Assembly (NCBI GenBank): GCA_011800805.1
Contig: MPNW01000024.1
Coordinates: forward strand, 223,429 to 287,428
Origin: Hirudo medicinalis
Lineage: Eukaryota > Annelida > Clitellata > Hirudinida > Hirudinidae
Direction of reading: 5' to 3'
DNA length: 64,000 nucleotides
The notes under the pieces were generated by a model. It saw nothing but the letters and a program-made list of their open reading frames with translations, was not told the origin of the DNA and searched no databases. Each line of letters starts with the position of its first letter. Position 1 is the first letter of the stretch. This document shows positions 24,701-36,600 of the stretch, piece by piece. The position numbers and the translations under genes were made by a program.

Positions 24701-26213
24701 TCCGATTATGAAAAAGTGTCTGTTATATGTAATTATGTTATTAAGTGATAAAGGTGATGTAATTCTGATTGCAAAAAGTGTGTGATATGATATTATGTTA
24801 TTAAGTGATAGAGATGATGTAATTATGTTATTAAGTAAGTATGCTATACCCCATAAGGGGTGACGGCAAGATCAAACACTGTCGGATCAAGCAGGAGGGT
24901 CGCCTCTTCATCATTGGCAATGCCACCTTCGAGACCCTGATTGATCTGGTGAACTACTACAAGAACCACCCTCTCTATAGAAACATGAAGCTCAAGTATG
25001 CTGCCACTGACAGGCTGCTCAGGGAACTGGGAACTGTTAGTTCTGATCCATTTCAGTTTTGTGATGTTAAATCAGACGAAATTGAGTCCAAAGATAATAA
25101 ACTGATCATTTGAGTCAGTTAGGTTATTAATTTTCAGATAATATTGTTAAGAAAGACGTTTCCTTGAATAAAGTTAAGTATTGAGGTGATGATGCTTAGT
25201 AATAATGACGTTCGAATGGCAGGACAGAGATGAGGGCAGTATTTATTCCAGTGGACTCTACCAAATTCCAAATGACATTGAAGCTCAAGTGAGTCTTTAA
25301 CTACTCAACTATTTTTTTTACGTTGTTGTTAGAGGTGGTGAAGGTGGTTCAAACATTTATTACTTATGACTGAAGATCTGAAATTACAGGCCAAAGTTCA
25401 GGCCCTTTATGACTACAGAGCCTCAAGAGATGATGAGCTGACCTTCTGTAAGCATGCCATCATTTCAAATGTCCAGAAGGAAGATGGGGGATGGTTAGTG
25501 ATGATGATGATGATGGTGATGATTATGACGGTTGTTATCATCGCAGTATGGGTATCGCTGTGCAATTATCATTGATACTTTTTACAGCTAGCAATGCTCG
25601 ATACCAAAACTTTTTTTAAACCTTGCCCCAGGATGAAATTAAGTTTCATAAACTGTGAGTTGAAATTGAAGTCACCCACCTTTTTCCTGTCCTTATTATG
25701 TTTTAATAAAAGAATGTTTGAAAGCAATGCATCCTGTAGCATGCAGTCTGGATATTTTGCAAGGAGAAAAAGCTACAAGTCTAGGATATCTAGGATATTT
25801 ACTTATAACATAGGCATTTATTGTAAACTAACTGAATGTTTTGTTGGAAGACCATATAAATCCATACAAAGCTGGTGCTCAACTGACAGCCGTCGTCCAG
25901 TGTCATTTTACCTCATGTCGGCTCGGTCGTGAAGTCCAGAAAGTGCGGCATTTGACGACATCGAAGTCACGAACGGATGCCATGTCAAAAGATGAGATTA
26001 AAAATACACTGGGTAGTAAAAGTTCAGCTGATCAATCACTGACACTGATGGGATTTTTCAACAAATTTCTTTACTGCACTTTCCACAAAGAGAGAAAAAT
26101 TGGATGTCATTGGTATGGAAGTTGTAATTGGTATGGAAGGGGCCGATGATATTTTGCTGATATTTCTTCAGAGTTGCCATCTCTTAACCAATATCCTTGC
26201 ACACAAAAAAACG

Positions 26214-26247
<34 letters not shown>

Positions 26248-29200
26248 ATTATTAAGCTATTATTATTAATAGTTATTATTATTTATTATAAATAAATAAT
26301 ATATATATATATATAAAACCCTCAAAACTGGATTGCCAGCTGCTCCGGCAGTGGAGAGATTACTCTCACTGGGTGGCGGAATTGTTTCACCACTTTGCTC
26401 AACTATGTCAAGCAAACATTTTGAAATGTTGCTAGTTTTGCATATAACAAAATGGTAAACATATAATCATACATTTGCATAAATGACATCATTTTTTCAT
26501 ATATTTTTTTTTGTTGTTGCTTTATAATAAAATTCTTTTCTTTTTTTTTGAATATTGTTTCAAAATATATAGGAAAAAGTATTGCCAGTATTTTGTAATG
26601 AATATTGGTATTGGTATTGGCAATACTTTTATAAGGTATTATTAACAATCCTGGATTATAGCGGTTAATTTGATGTGGTCTTATAATTGAATTAATGCAC
26701 ATCAGGTGGCGAGGCGATTATGGGGGAAAGAGAGCTGGATGGTTTCCAGCAAATTATGTGGAAGAGATGGAGCAGGAGAAAGATCCCAGCGACTTGATGC
26801 CTTTTGGAAGATTACAACAAGGCACCATCGACCTCATAGGGGTCACTGTAGGTGGGGTACGACTGACTAACGCCGAACATTCCGAGCTTAAAATTGAAAA
26901 CTTGACTAAAATCGTCCTCCTCCCTCAGATCGCATGCCCCGGAAAACCGGGGACAAATTCGTATTCCGCATCATCAGCCCCAATCAGTCTCAAAATGCAC
27001 GGGAGATTGGAGTGAATACCGAGGAGGAAATGCAGTCTTGGATGAGAGAAATCAGAGAGTGCAGTGGGAATGCAGAGAGGCAGGTAAGATGTTTGGCAGG
27101 TGCCAGTGTCTTGTTGCTGTTGTTGCTTTGAGCCTGGGGATTGTGGTTAGCATCGTCGTTAACTAATATTTGTAAAAGTGCTGATAATGATTAGTTATTA
27201 AATACTAGTCTGCCAATGAGTTGAGTCTTGGAGGTATTTGTTTTTATTTTTAGACCAGTCATGGTCGTTAGTGCAAGTAGAGTTGAAGGTTGTGTAAAAC
27301 GTACCTTGTAGGTGTACGTATGTTGATTAAGTTAAGGCTAATGTCCATCATCATAATAATTATTGTTAGTGTCATGATATTATTATCATCATCACAACAA
27401 GATACAAGATATCCACATGATAGAGAGGAACATGAAAATTGCCAAAGAACTTTCAGACCTCATTGTCTACTGCCAGCCTGTCAAGTTCAGTGAGGAAAAG
27501 GGTTATTATCATCATCATCATCATTGTTATTATTGAGTCTTTTAAATGTTTCTCAACATTAAATTTTTATCTAGATAATAATCTTGAATGTAAATTACAG
27601 TTAATTACATGTAAATTAATGAGATTTTTTGTTAATCGTTGCGATTAATAAGTGATGTCTGGCAAAGTGAGCCACTGCGAGATGTTTTCCCTGCCCGAAA
27701 CAAGAATATTCGATAGAGCCTCCCAGGCCAAGCAGAACATCTCGGACCTTGTGGCCACCAATCGGAAGTGTTTGACACGAATCTACCCCAAGGGTCAGAG
27801 AATAGACTCCTCCAACTACGACCCCACGCCCATGTGGAACTGCGGGTGCCATTTCATTGCCCTCAATTATCAGACTGGAGGTTCAAACTATTAATTGATT
27901 CGTTAAACTTCTTAACGATTATTTTGAAATGGGTCACTTTGTAACTGTGAGTCACAAATTAGAAGATTAGACCACTTATTTATTGCTTCTACTATTCAGT
28001 CCGGCTCTAGTTAAATAACAAGCTGCTTAGTAATTGTCAGAAAAAAAAGTCTCTCAGATGGAGTATGTAATTCAATTGTGATTTGTCCAATTAGATCGCT
28101 CGATGCAGCTCAACGAGGGGAGGTTTCTCATGAATGGACGATGTGGGTATGTGCTTCAGCCCGACTGCATGAGGGCAGATGGCTACAACCCTTACAATGC
28201 CAGCACTTTGAAACAGCTCAAGTCTGCCATCACCATTACCATCACGGTGGGGAAATTTCAAGTCGATACAAGTTTAATTTTTATGACCACCTGGTGCTCT
28301 GCATTGATTTATTTCTTTAAAACTCATGCATTTGTACATTCCTTATTTGCTTCATTGTCAAATTGTGTATTTCTGTCAAGGAATTTTTTACAATTTATTA
28401 TTAATTATAAATTATAGTTGTTCATTCGAACTCGCAGATCCTGGCCGCTCGACATCTGGTCAAACCGAAGAGGGGTCTCTCATGTCCGTTTGTGGAAGTC
28501 GAAATTGTTGGCTGCGACTATGACTCTGGAAAGTACAAGACAAAACCAAAATGTAGTTGTATCAATTCTAATTTAATTGATACATAATACATTTAATTTA
28601 ATTGAGTTAATGATAAGGATTCATTAACTCTGAAATACCACTGATGATGACGTCGGCGACTTTCGACGACGATGATGATGATGGTGATGATGATAAAGGT
28701 GATTGAGATGATAATGAAAGTGAGGATCTATTTGGTTGCAAATAATGTACACTTTTCTTTATTTTGAAAGCTGACAATGGCTTAAACCCTTCTTGGAATG
28801 GCGAAACATGCACTTTTGATGTCCTCAACCCCGATACCTGTCTGGTGAGGTTCCTGGTGCAAGATGAAGACATGTTTGGAGACCACAACTTTTTGGGGCA
28901 GGCCACATTCCCTCTGCCATGTCTAAGAACCGGTTGGCTTTCACCTGATTGACAGTTATTGTAAAGCCGTCGTGGGTAACTATCGGGATAATTGCGGTGC
29001 AGGATTCAGGTCGATCCAGCTGAAGAACGAGCACAGCGAGGAGCTAGAGATGTCATCTCTTCTTGTTCATATCCAGATCGAGAAGGTTCTCAATTTTGTG
29101 ACTATTTATTTTTATCAATCTTCACAGCCTGGCATCAACTGGTCATCAATGTTGTTAACATCAAGTTTCAATTATCAATCATTCCTTATTTTATCTGTTA

Positions 29201-29764
29201 ATCATCAGTCAGTCAGTCAACCTTTGTTTGATTGTTTTTAATCCTTGATGACGAAATTTATTGGCAGAGTGACGACGACGACTACAAGTCGATTCAGATC
29301 CTCAGAGAGGAGAACGACCACCTGCAGATGGAGTTGGAGGACCGAGCGATGAAGAAGGACGATCACGGTGTTGCAGAGATCCAGGCACAGAAGAGCAAGA
29401 CCGAGGAAATGCTCCTCGAGAAGACTGAACTCAGGCTGAAAGCAAGGTTGTTCAGTAATTAGTTTTCCTAATTAGTCTTTAGACTTTCATTAATATTGTA
29501 TCAGAATCAATTATTATTGTCAAATGGAAACGTTTTGCCAGTGTACCAGTCCGGTCTGCAATATTAGTTACAAATGATATCTCATGATAACCTAAGTGAA
29601 TATATACGATTTTATTTTATATCCAATTCATTATCAATGCCATAATCATCATCACCACAACAACCATCATCATGATCATCATCATCACTGCACATCTCTG
29701 TGGCTTGTGTTGATTTGTTGGCAATCTCCTCTTGATCAGACTCCAGAAGAAGAAGTCAAGATGA
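13492..29764 (+). CDS. PLCG: Phosphoinositide phospholipase C gamma
   Basis: Hydrolyses PIP2 to IP3 and DAG downstream of tyrosine kinases. 32 exons, all phases closing to 1260 aa: 13492-13690, 14131-14280, 16884-16977, 19620-19661, 19790-19871, 20121-20192, 20650-20687, 20960-21011, 21180-21278, 21432-21547, 21817-21902, 22140-22260, 22400-22568, 22806-22857, 23220-23293, 23406-23543, 23694-23860, 24171-24371, 24483-24620, 24858-25035, 25223-25288, 25390-25493, 26706-26851, 26929-27083, 27402-27501, 27653-27880, 28095-28246, 28438-28552, 28771-28932, 29003-29085, 29268-29446, 29740-29764. Order: PH, EF hands, X box (SSHNTY His about 313, FHGHT His about 358), split PH, nSH2 (FLVRESETF), cSH2 (FLVRRR), linker tyrosines [11 protein letters not shown]3 (ALYDYRA), split PH, Y box ([16 protein letters not shown]), C2 and a charged coiled-coil-like tail ending KKKSR. 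All catalytic landmarks are present. Intron 8 is GC-AG. The last exon border is the least certain. Confidence 0.95.
18546..18599. repeat. (CAT)n microsatellite, about 18 units
   Basis: Uninterrupted CAT repeat inside PLC-gamma intron 3. It creates a His-run ORF that is not a gene. Confidence 0.95.
19339..19372. repeat. (TTA)n microsatellite
   Basis: ATT/TTA repeat in PLC-gamma intron 3. Confidence 0.9.
20856..20930. repeat. (CAT/CGT)n microsatellite just upstream of a PLC-gamma acceptor
   Basis: Imperfect CAT/CGT triplets ending about 30 bases before the acceptor of the exon at 20960. Confidence 0.9.
21309..21341. repeat. (ATG)n microsatellite
   Basis: About 11 ATG units in the intron between PLC-gamma exons 9 and 10. 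Confidence 0.9.
21736..21812. repeat. (CAT)n microsatellite merging into a 3' splice site
   Basis: CAT repeat with a few CGT/ATT variants that runs directly into the acceptor CATCATCCAG of the exon at 21817. Confidence 0.9.
22988..23040. repeat. 11-bp minisatellite, about 4.7 units
   Basis: Unit CATYGTGARTG repeated head to tail in PLC-gamma intron 14. Confidence 0.85.
23878..23940. repeat. (ATT)n microsatellite
   Basis: Imperfect ATT/GTT repeat beginning 18 bases after the nSH2 exon donor. Confidence 0.9.
24690..24838. repeat. Imperfect tandem repeat, unit about 60-65 bp
   Basis: The phrase 'ATTATGTTATTAAGTGATA ... GATGTAATT' recurs three times (last copy shortened) in the intron before the exon at 24858. 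Confidence 0.75.
26215..26312. repeat. (TA)n-rich tract
   Basis: Two TA dinucleotide runs separated by ATT-rich sequence in PLC-gamma intron 22, next to a hAT relic. Confidence 0.85.
26318..26440 (+). mobile_element. hAT transposase C-terminal fragment in a PLC-gamma intron
   Basis: The plus-strand frame reads [19 protein letters not shown] followed by [11 protein letters not shown]. This is the hAT dimerisation motif (small-residue AxxERLFSxGG, then LSxxxFExL). It is a short 3' remnant with no terminal repeats seen, in the 1.2-kb intron between the two halves of the SH3 domain. Confidence 0.7.
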
Positions 29765-32394
29765 AGGAAAAAGCTTCGGGAGCACGAAGGATTTACGATA
29801 CTATGTATTTTCTATTATTTTGCATAATTTGTATCAGTTAATTCAATTAACTATTATTTTTATTTATTTATTTCTGTTATTTTTGTTGTTTTGTTAATTG
29901 TTGTGCAGCCATCACTTGGTGAAAAAATTTGCTTCTCTTCAAGTTTAGAATTTTGTTTGTTTGGCATCGATTTTTTGTGTGTGCATCTTGTTTATATTTG
30001 TATTTATTTCTTGAAGTATTAATTGTTTTGTATGATATTTGCATGACCAATGAAGAGGGTCTCTTCCAGCTTTTGGATTGTGGTAACAAATGCCTCCTTG
30101 GAAAGACATTGGTGCCATCCATTTTTTTTAATCATCATCACTATCATCGTCGCCATCATCATCATCATCATCATCATCATAATCATCCTCAGACTCATTC
30201 TAATGGTGTTTTGATTTTTAATATTGGCCGTTACTTCTGAAAGGCATAATCCTCCCTAGGATTTGCTTGAATTAAAAACTGTCATTTTAGAATTGTCTCA
30301 AACAATCTCAGTGATTAGATGAGGAAATTGCTGTGTTTTGTTAGATTTTTATCAATTTTATATTTAATTACCTCAAGTGGTCCAAAAAACATTTTGTACT
30401 GTTGCTTAATTCACTACTTGAAGCATTTCGTAGCCATGGAGATGCAATTACTCGACAAGTGTTTGTCGTTGTTTTGGATATCTTATTAAATACGACAGTA
30501 AATACTTGTAATATTTCCTATAAAAAAATTGTTTTTTTTTTGTCCTTTTTGTTTTGAAATTCACTGAATGTTTTTTAAGTTGCTAGCATCTCCTGGTGGT
30601 TTCGAGTGAATGGTTCACTAGGGCATCATTCGTTTTTATTCCTCCAATCATCATCTTCGATTCGGTTTGTTGTTTACGATCATCGATTCTCATAAATATT
30701 TTTCAACGTTCTGATGATATTTTATTTGTTCACTTATTATATCAGCAATTTATTAAGGTATTTATTGAATGAATAGCTCCACGGCCGCTTGCTTAACTTG
30801 TGAACAGGTTCTCGGTCTGTCGGCTCTCATTGTTTTTGCTTTACTTTTACAAAGTGAAGCGCAAAAGGTTTTGTAGCGCGTATGTTTCGAGTGCAGTGAA
30901 TTAATAACCTTACTACCATGCATCTATTGAGATTGCTCCTTTTGTGGTGAATCATTGCCCAAATCACCATCATGACCTCTACCACCTTTGTTTGTCCTTC
31001 AATGGGAGTGGACATTCGAATGTCTCAATTGAGGCTTTATTTAGTTAGATTTTTTTTTAATTAACCCCATTTTAATTGCACTCATTAAACATTCTTATGC
31101 TTTTATAAGTGGGTCTAATGTTTTTTAGAACTTCTAACACTTTTTTGGAATGGTTACTGGATTTATAAAAAGATGTTTTATGTTTTAGAAATCCATTTTG
31201 AGACTGGAATCATTCTTATTTTGACTCCACATATCGTGATTGAATTCATGGTGAGGTGTGAGGTAGATCATTAATTTGGTTAAGCGAATCAGTTGTTTTT
31301 ATTTGTCTAAATCTACTTAACTTTTTTGGACTTTGCTCGTTTTCCTGCAATTCGGGCCCAACTCACCTCTTGGATTGATCGCTCACCTGACACATTAATG
31401 CTGGAAAATGGGGCACCATATGAGGTGGATGGATCAAATGATTACATGCCCCGAGAAGTGGCTTCTATGTAGTACACTTGAACTGAAAACATGCCCAATT
31501 TAAAATGCATTGATTTAATTAATGGTTTAATTTAATGAATGTGGAGTCCAAATGAGCTGCATACAAATTGGCTGCTAGCAGAGGTGTCTTGCTTTACATG
31601 AATGTTTCATTATCACAATCTTCCGTATTGGCGCATCATCGTAATTTCTTGTGATTTTTCTTAGTTACTGTCACTTTTGTTCGCCAGATCTGTCAACTCG
31701 CTCATTTCACCTGACTTCACTTTTAGTATTTTGGTTCTTCTCAATCTATCAGAGCTGCCATCTTGTGAGCATCAATTCATGGTATGGCGTGGACGGTAAT
31801 TATTATATAGGTGACATTTCGTATTTCATAATTTTTGTTTTAATTAGTCGATGGAGACCTCAAGTATGAGAGCTTAAGTCCGCTTTTATCATATCTTCAT
31901 CTTATAACTCATATGGAGTACCGCAAACTTGATATTTGATTTGTAAGCGGCTGATAAGATGAAAGATTGTTTATAATAACTAATGTATAATGACTCGATG
32001 AATTCATTTCTTCCACTGGACTTGCCAAAACCAATTTGATTCCAATTCAGCTGATGTTGGCTTGGTTGATTCTTTTGATTCCAAAATTGATAGAAATTGT
32101 TTTGCGGCTTAGAGTGGTTATTATTATTGTTATTGGAGTTGTAAGTGAGCGTCAGGGGAAACACGGAAATCAGTTCTAATGTTCACTTAGATTGTGCGAT
32201 TATGTAATTTAAGGCAGTACAATTAAAGAGTTCTTACTTAAATAGACTTCTAATGAGTTTCCGATCTCGATGCGAGGGAAGTTGCTTGAGGGTTCGAGCA
32301 GAAGCCTTATTTCTCCCTACCTGAGCAGGACACCTTCTCAATGTAAGTGTACATTTATTAAGTAATTTGCATTAAAAAAATGTAAATGTAAATG
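29765..32394. other. Intergenic region downstream of PLC-gamma
   Basis: No coding exon recognised. CAT-rich microsatellite at 30131-30180; the rest is AT-rich unique-looking sequence with short chance ORFs. The PLC-gamma 3'UTR should occupy the first part, but no single strong poly(A) signal stands out. Confidence 0.5.
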
Positions 32395-32545
32395 TACTTC
32401 ATTTATATAGCGCCATATGCACGGCGTCAGAGGCGCTTCTTGTCAACCATTTATATAGCGCTCCTTCCCAATGGCGCTTGCGGCAGTGCAGGCTGGGTTT
32501 CGAACACGACACATTACGACATTAAAATGAGGTTGCGGAGTCGAG
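32395..32545 (-). repeat. SINE-like / LINE-tail repeat
   Basis: The part at 32399-32436 is the reverse complement of the 3' tail seen on the two LINE copies in this window (end motif GGCGCC..ATATAAATGA). The adjoining 32479-32524 (GGCAGTGCAGGCTGGGTTTCGAACA...) recurs in reverse orientation at 59822-59868 and includes a B-box-like GGTTTCGAAC. This suggests a short non-autonomous element that borrows a LINE tail. Confidence 0.5.
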
Positions 32546-32654
32546 AGGATCAAGCGATTGAAATGCATCATGTGTCAAGACAACTGCCTTTTGCAGTTTA
32601 TAATTTTTTAACAATTTTGTAACTTGACGGTTCGACTTTGTAATTAGTTAATTT

Positions 32655-33476
32655 TAGGGCTGTAGGTCGGTTATTTTTTTTTAATCTCGATTAATCGTTA
32701 ATTAATCGCACCATCTTATTTTCAAATAATTTCCAAATTTATTTATTTTTTTATCCAAAAATCAATTTTATTCATGAGGCTATGCTCACAATAATAGTTT
32801 AGAAATAGTTTTTCGTGGTTTATTAATTCACATTTAGCCAGTTGCTGAGGCAAACGAGTCTGTCGGTGTCTGTCTGGAGACAGAGAAACACGTTTGCTAT
32901 TCATAACATGTCCAGAAAAGGGAAATAACCGTTCACAAGACACAGTCGTAGCTAGAAAAGCTAAATATTTGAAGGCTAGCTTGGCAACAAAGCCATGTGA
33001 TGCGCACATTACCGCCACCATTCCAATAAACACAAATCTTTGTCAATTTCTGGTTCTGCACTAATGTAAAATGGGCTAAAGCTTTTCTCAGCTGCTGACA
33101 CATAACACAGGAACCTATCCTTGACTTCGGCAGGTGTCAAGGAAATCCGCCACATAGATCCCACAAGAATGATTGGATTCCGTCCGCAGACCATATCTTA
33201 CATCAGGGAGAGAAGTTACACTAGGCCCTTGCTAACTGTTAAAACTTATGAAGCTTTTGGGGAATATCAGGGCGGGCCAATGGCAACCCTTACGCAATAC
33301 CATGCATTATTCCCAAGAGAAGATCCACCCAAGTTGGATCAAAAAGAGTTGCTGATATCTTTGCTCATCCGTCCTGGCCCAGAGTCATGGTGGTTAAAAA
33401 AATTTAACGAGTTAATTATTTTAACTGCATAAAATTATTAATCGTGCGCGTTATCGTGGATTAATCTGCAGCCCTA
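32655..33476 (-). mobile_element. hAT transposon copy with TIRs and exact 8-bp target duplication
   Basis: Bounded by TAGGGCTGTAG at the left and its near-exact inverse CTGCAGCCCTA at the right, flanked on both sides by GTTAATTT (32647-32654 and 33477-33484). Eight-base duplications are a hallmark of hAT. On the minus strand it encodes a decayed transposase C-terminus: DKDLCLLEWW, then KYLAFLATTVSCERLFPFSGHV and NSKRVSLSPD. At 822 bp it is too short to be autonomous; it is an internally deleted derivative. Confidence 0.88.
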
Positions 33477-33690
33477 GTTAATTTTATATGGGCATTTTAT
33501 AATGCCCTCTCACGTGCACGCTTTTTGAATACGCTCAGTGGCTAAGAAGCTCGACGATGTGTTGCTTTTAAAGATGCAAATGAAATGAGTGACAGACTCA
33601 AGGCCGGTGGGATGGTTTAAATCATCAGTCCGTTAAAATTTGTTTGATCCATTACAGTAATTTGTTGATTTTATTTTTCCTTATTGTGAG

Positions 33691-36600
33691 ATGGTAATCT
33701 CTAACATTTTACAAGGTGTTATTGGTTGGTTGGTTCTGCTTGGTTTTTCCGAATGCAGTCCTCTGAAACCGATGACTTTTCCTAAAACTATAAACGAGTA
33801 CTTTGAACAAAGAGATGATCTTTTAGAAGCTCAAAAGAATTTTGAGGGTCGAAATGCAAAGCTTTCTGAGGTAAGGAAAATAGTGGATTTTGACGATGAT
33901 GTGTAACAGTACAGTATTTTAAAATCTTTAACAACTTTTAGTAAATAATTTGCAGTTATTTAACTAAATAATCAATTGTCATCTTTAAAATCTATGATTG
34001 GGATATACAGCTAGAATTTGCAAATAGCAATTCCTATTACATTAATATTAATATTTGAATCATTACACAATTAATAACGTAACTGAATTTAGAACGTCAC
34101 AGCAGCAAGTGGATAAAAAAGTCAGAAGATATTAAATAAAAGTCAAATGGTCATCGGATGCATGAGATAATTGGTTAATCGGATAATTGATAATAATAAT
34201 AATACAAGTCTATTTATTATAATACAAATCTAGTGGCTATCGCATAAACATTATAACTAAAAATGTGAAGACGTCATTATTATATATTACCATTAAGTTA
34301 TCCAGAAGAAAAATAAAGAAGCACATCAATCAATCAATTTGGGCATATGGCTCGTAACCCAAAAACATGCTCAAACTTAATGAACCGAACGAAATTTATT
34401 AATTCTTAAGACGTAGAATGACATGAAAAAAATGACGTGTGCATCCGTTTCAGATGAAATGAAGAAGTTGAGTTCAAGAACAAAGCAGCTTCAGCTTGAA
34501 AACGAGCTCCCAGTGAAAACAAGGGCATAAGTTTGCATTGACGTGAGGAGGAAAGTTCTAATTTCACGAAATGATCTCTGAAAAAACTCAGAAACAAAAA
34601 ATACTTTTAAAAAATCATTAACCATTTAAGGACCATATTATCAAGCTGGTGCACTTTGTACGACACATTTCTCTTAGAAAATCATTATCTATATTTTTGC
34701 TAAGTTTTTTTTTATTTTTGTCAATTCACTCCGGCACTTCTGGTGTCGAATGCTGTCATAGATAGATGATTTACTGATAACAAAGCCGAATATAATTTAA
34801 GCGGCTTTTGTTCAAACGGAACTTCGAGACCACTTCAGGACACTTCAAGGAAAGTTTTTATGAAAGTTTCTAATCCGACTGGACTAGTGCTGATTATCGA
34901 AAAGGGATCCATTTCTTAAAGTTTTTCATATTAACCTTTCGGTCTTATTTTTTTTTTTTACTTTTTTATTGAAAAAAAATTGAAAACAGAACAATCAACC
35001 ACTTCTTAAAAGCAGAATTATCGGTTAAATGAAAAAAGTATCTGAATCTTAATTCGCATCTAAAGGAAGACTAAGAAAGTGACAAAAATACTGATAAAAA
35101 TGCTAAGAAGAACAACAGGGTTTTAGGAAAGTGACTTTTGGGGAAACTTTAACAAGATGTAAACCGACAATTTGCAGATGGGGAGAAATAACTTAAATAT
35201 TTAAAATCGTGACTGGGAAGGAATATGTTTTATTGTCCTGAAACAAACAAAAATCTTTAAAAGTCCAATTCATTTATTCCACTCGTTCCTTGTCACCATA
35301 GGACGAAAGAATAGTGGACCAATATTTGGGATTCCTCAAGTGGAAAGAAATGGAGTTAAATCGCGAGTCCGGCTTACCAAGCTCGCGACCAATAGAGGAG
35401 GTCCTTCCTAAAATCCGTTCCTCTACGCTGTATCAAAGCCTTGCCAAATTGCCAAAAGGAGGAAATTTACATTCCCACGAATGTTTGTTTTATTGCATTT
35501 TTTGTATTCGATTTCAAACAGACACCAACAGAACGTCCCACGTATAACTTTTTTAAACTATCATCTTAATGAAATTGCATTGATCAATAAATTATTAACC
35601 ATTTCTTCGCATCGACTATTCATATTATTGCTCCTTATTATTATTGATTATTGAGGAGGATAATTACATTCCCAATAAGGTTTGTTTTATCGCATTTTTT
35701 GTCTTCGATTTCAAACAGACACAAAACGTACACCCCACGATTAATGAGTTGTTAAACCATCTGTTTAACGAAACTGCATCGATTACCAGATCACTAATCA
35801 TTTCATCGCACAGAATGTTCTTTTTAATATTGCTCCGTATGGATAATACGGTGATGGGATCCATCATCACCATTAACTGGGCAATTCGGCATATCCGTCC
35901 ATTCCCCTCCGTCGATACGACTTCTGCTCTCGCACTCAGTCTAGTCCTCTGTAATCTGGACTATTGAAACTCTCTTATCAATCTATTCTATCTTCTCTTA
36001 TCCATTCCCTATGCCTCATCCAAAGTAACCTTGCCAAATTCATCCTCCTCGATCCCAATCTCACCAGCTCTGAATGCCTGATCCAATTGCACTGGTTGCC
36101 CATACACCTTCGTATCATCTTTAAATTATCTGTTATCACTTATCGCACTAATTCAATCCATCCTAACAACCATCATGACCACCTTAGTTCATCTTCCGCC
36201 ACCCATCTGCACCAACCAGTCCATAGATCATCCATCGTCAACCGAGGTTTCTCCTATGCATCGCCTGCTGTCTGATGCGACCTGCCCCCATTCGCTCTCA
36301 ACCTACACTCGAGCTCGTCAAGCGTCAGCTGAAGACTCATTCATCTCTTAAAGGTAGCAATCTCTGACGCTATGCATAAGGCGCCATATAAATGAGCTAT
36401 TATTATTATTATTATCATCATCATCGAAATATGTTATTTAAAAAAACAAAATCATTATTTCTAGTTTGAGATTAAGTGTATGCCATTCATTTAATTCAAT
36501 TATGTCGAATAACAAGCTCAACAACTCAGTAAGAAGGCCTTATTCGACATCTTGTGGAGTTGTAAAGACTTTGACCACCTTTACGTGGTCCTTCCATCAA

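Noticed and set aside
25841..26149. 102-codon ORF in PLC-gamma intron 22
   Set aside because: No known domain, no acceptor/donor keeping PLC-gamma phase; possibly transposon-derived but I cannot name it.
33121..33432. 103-codon plus-strand ORF inside the hAT copy
   Set aside because: Partly antisense to the decayed transposase frame and bounded by the element; no independent support.
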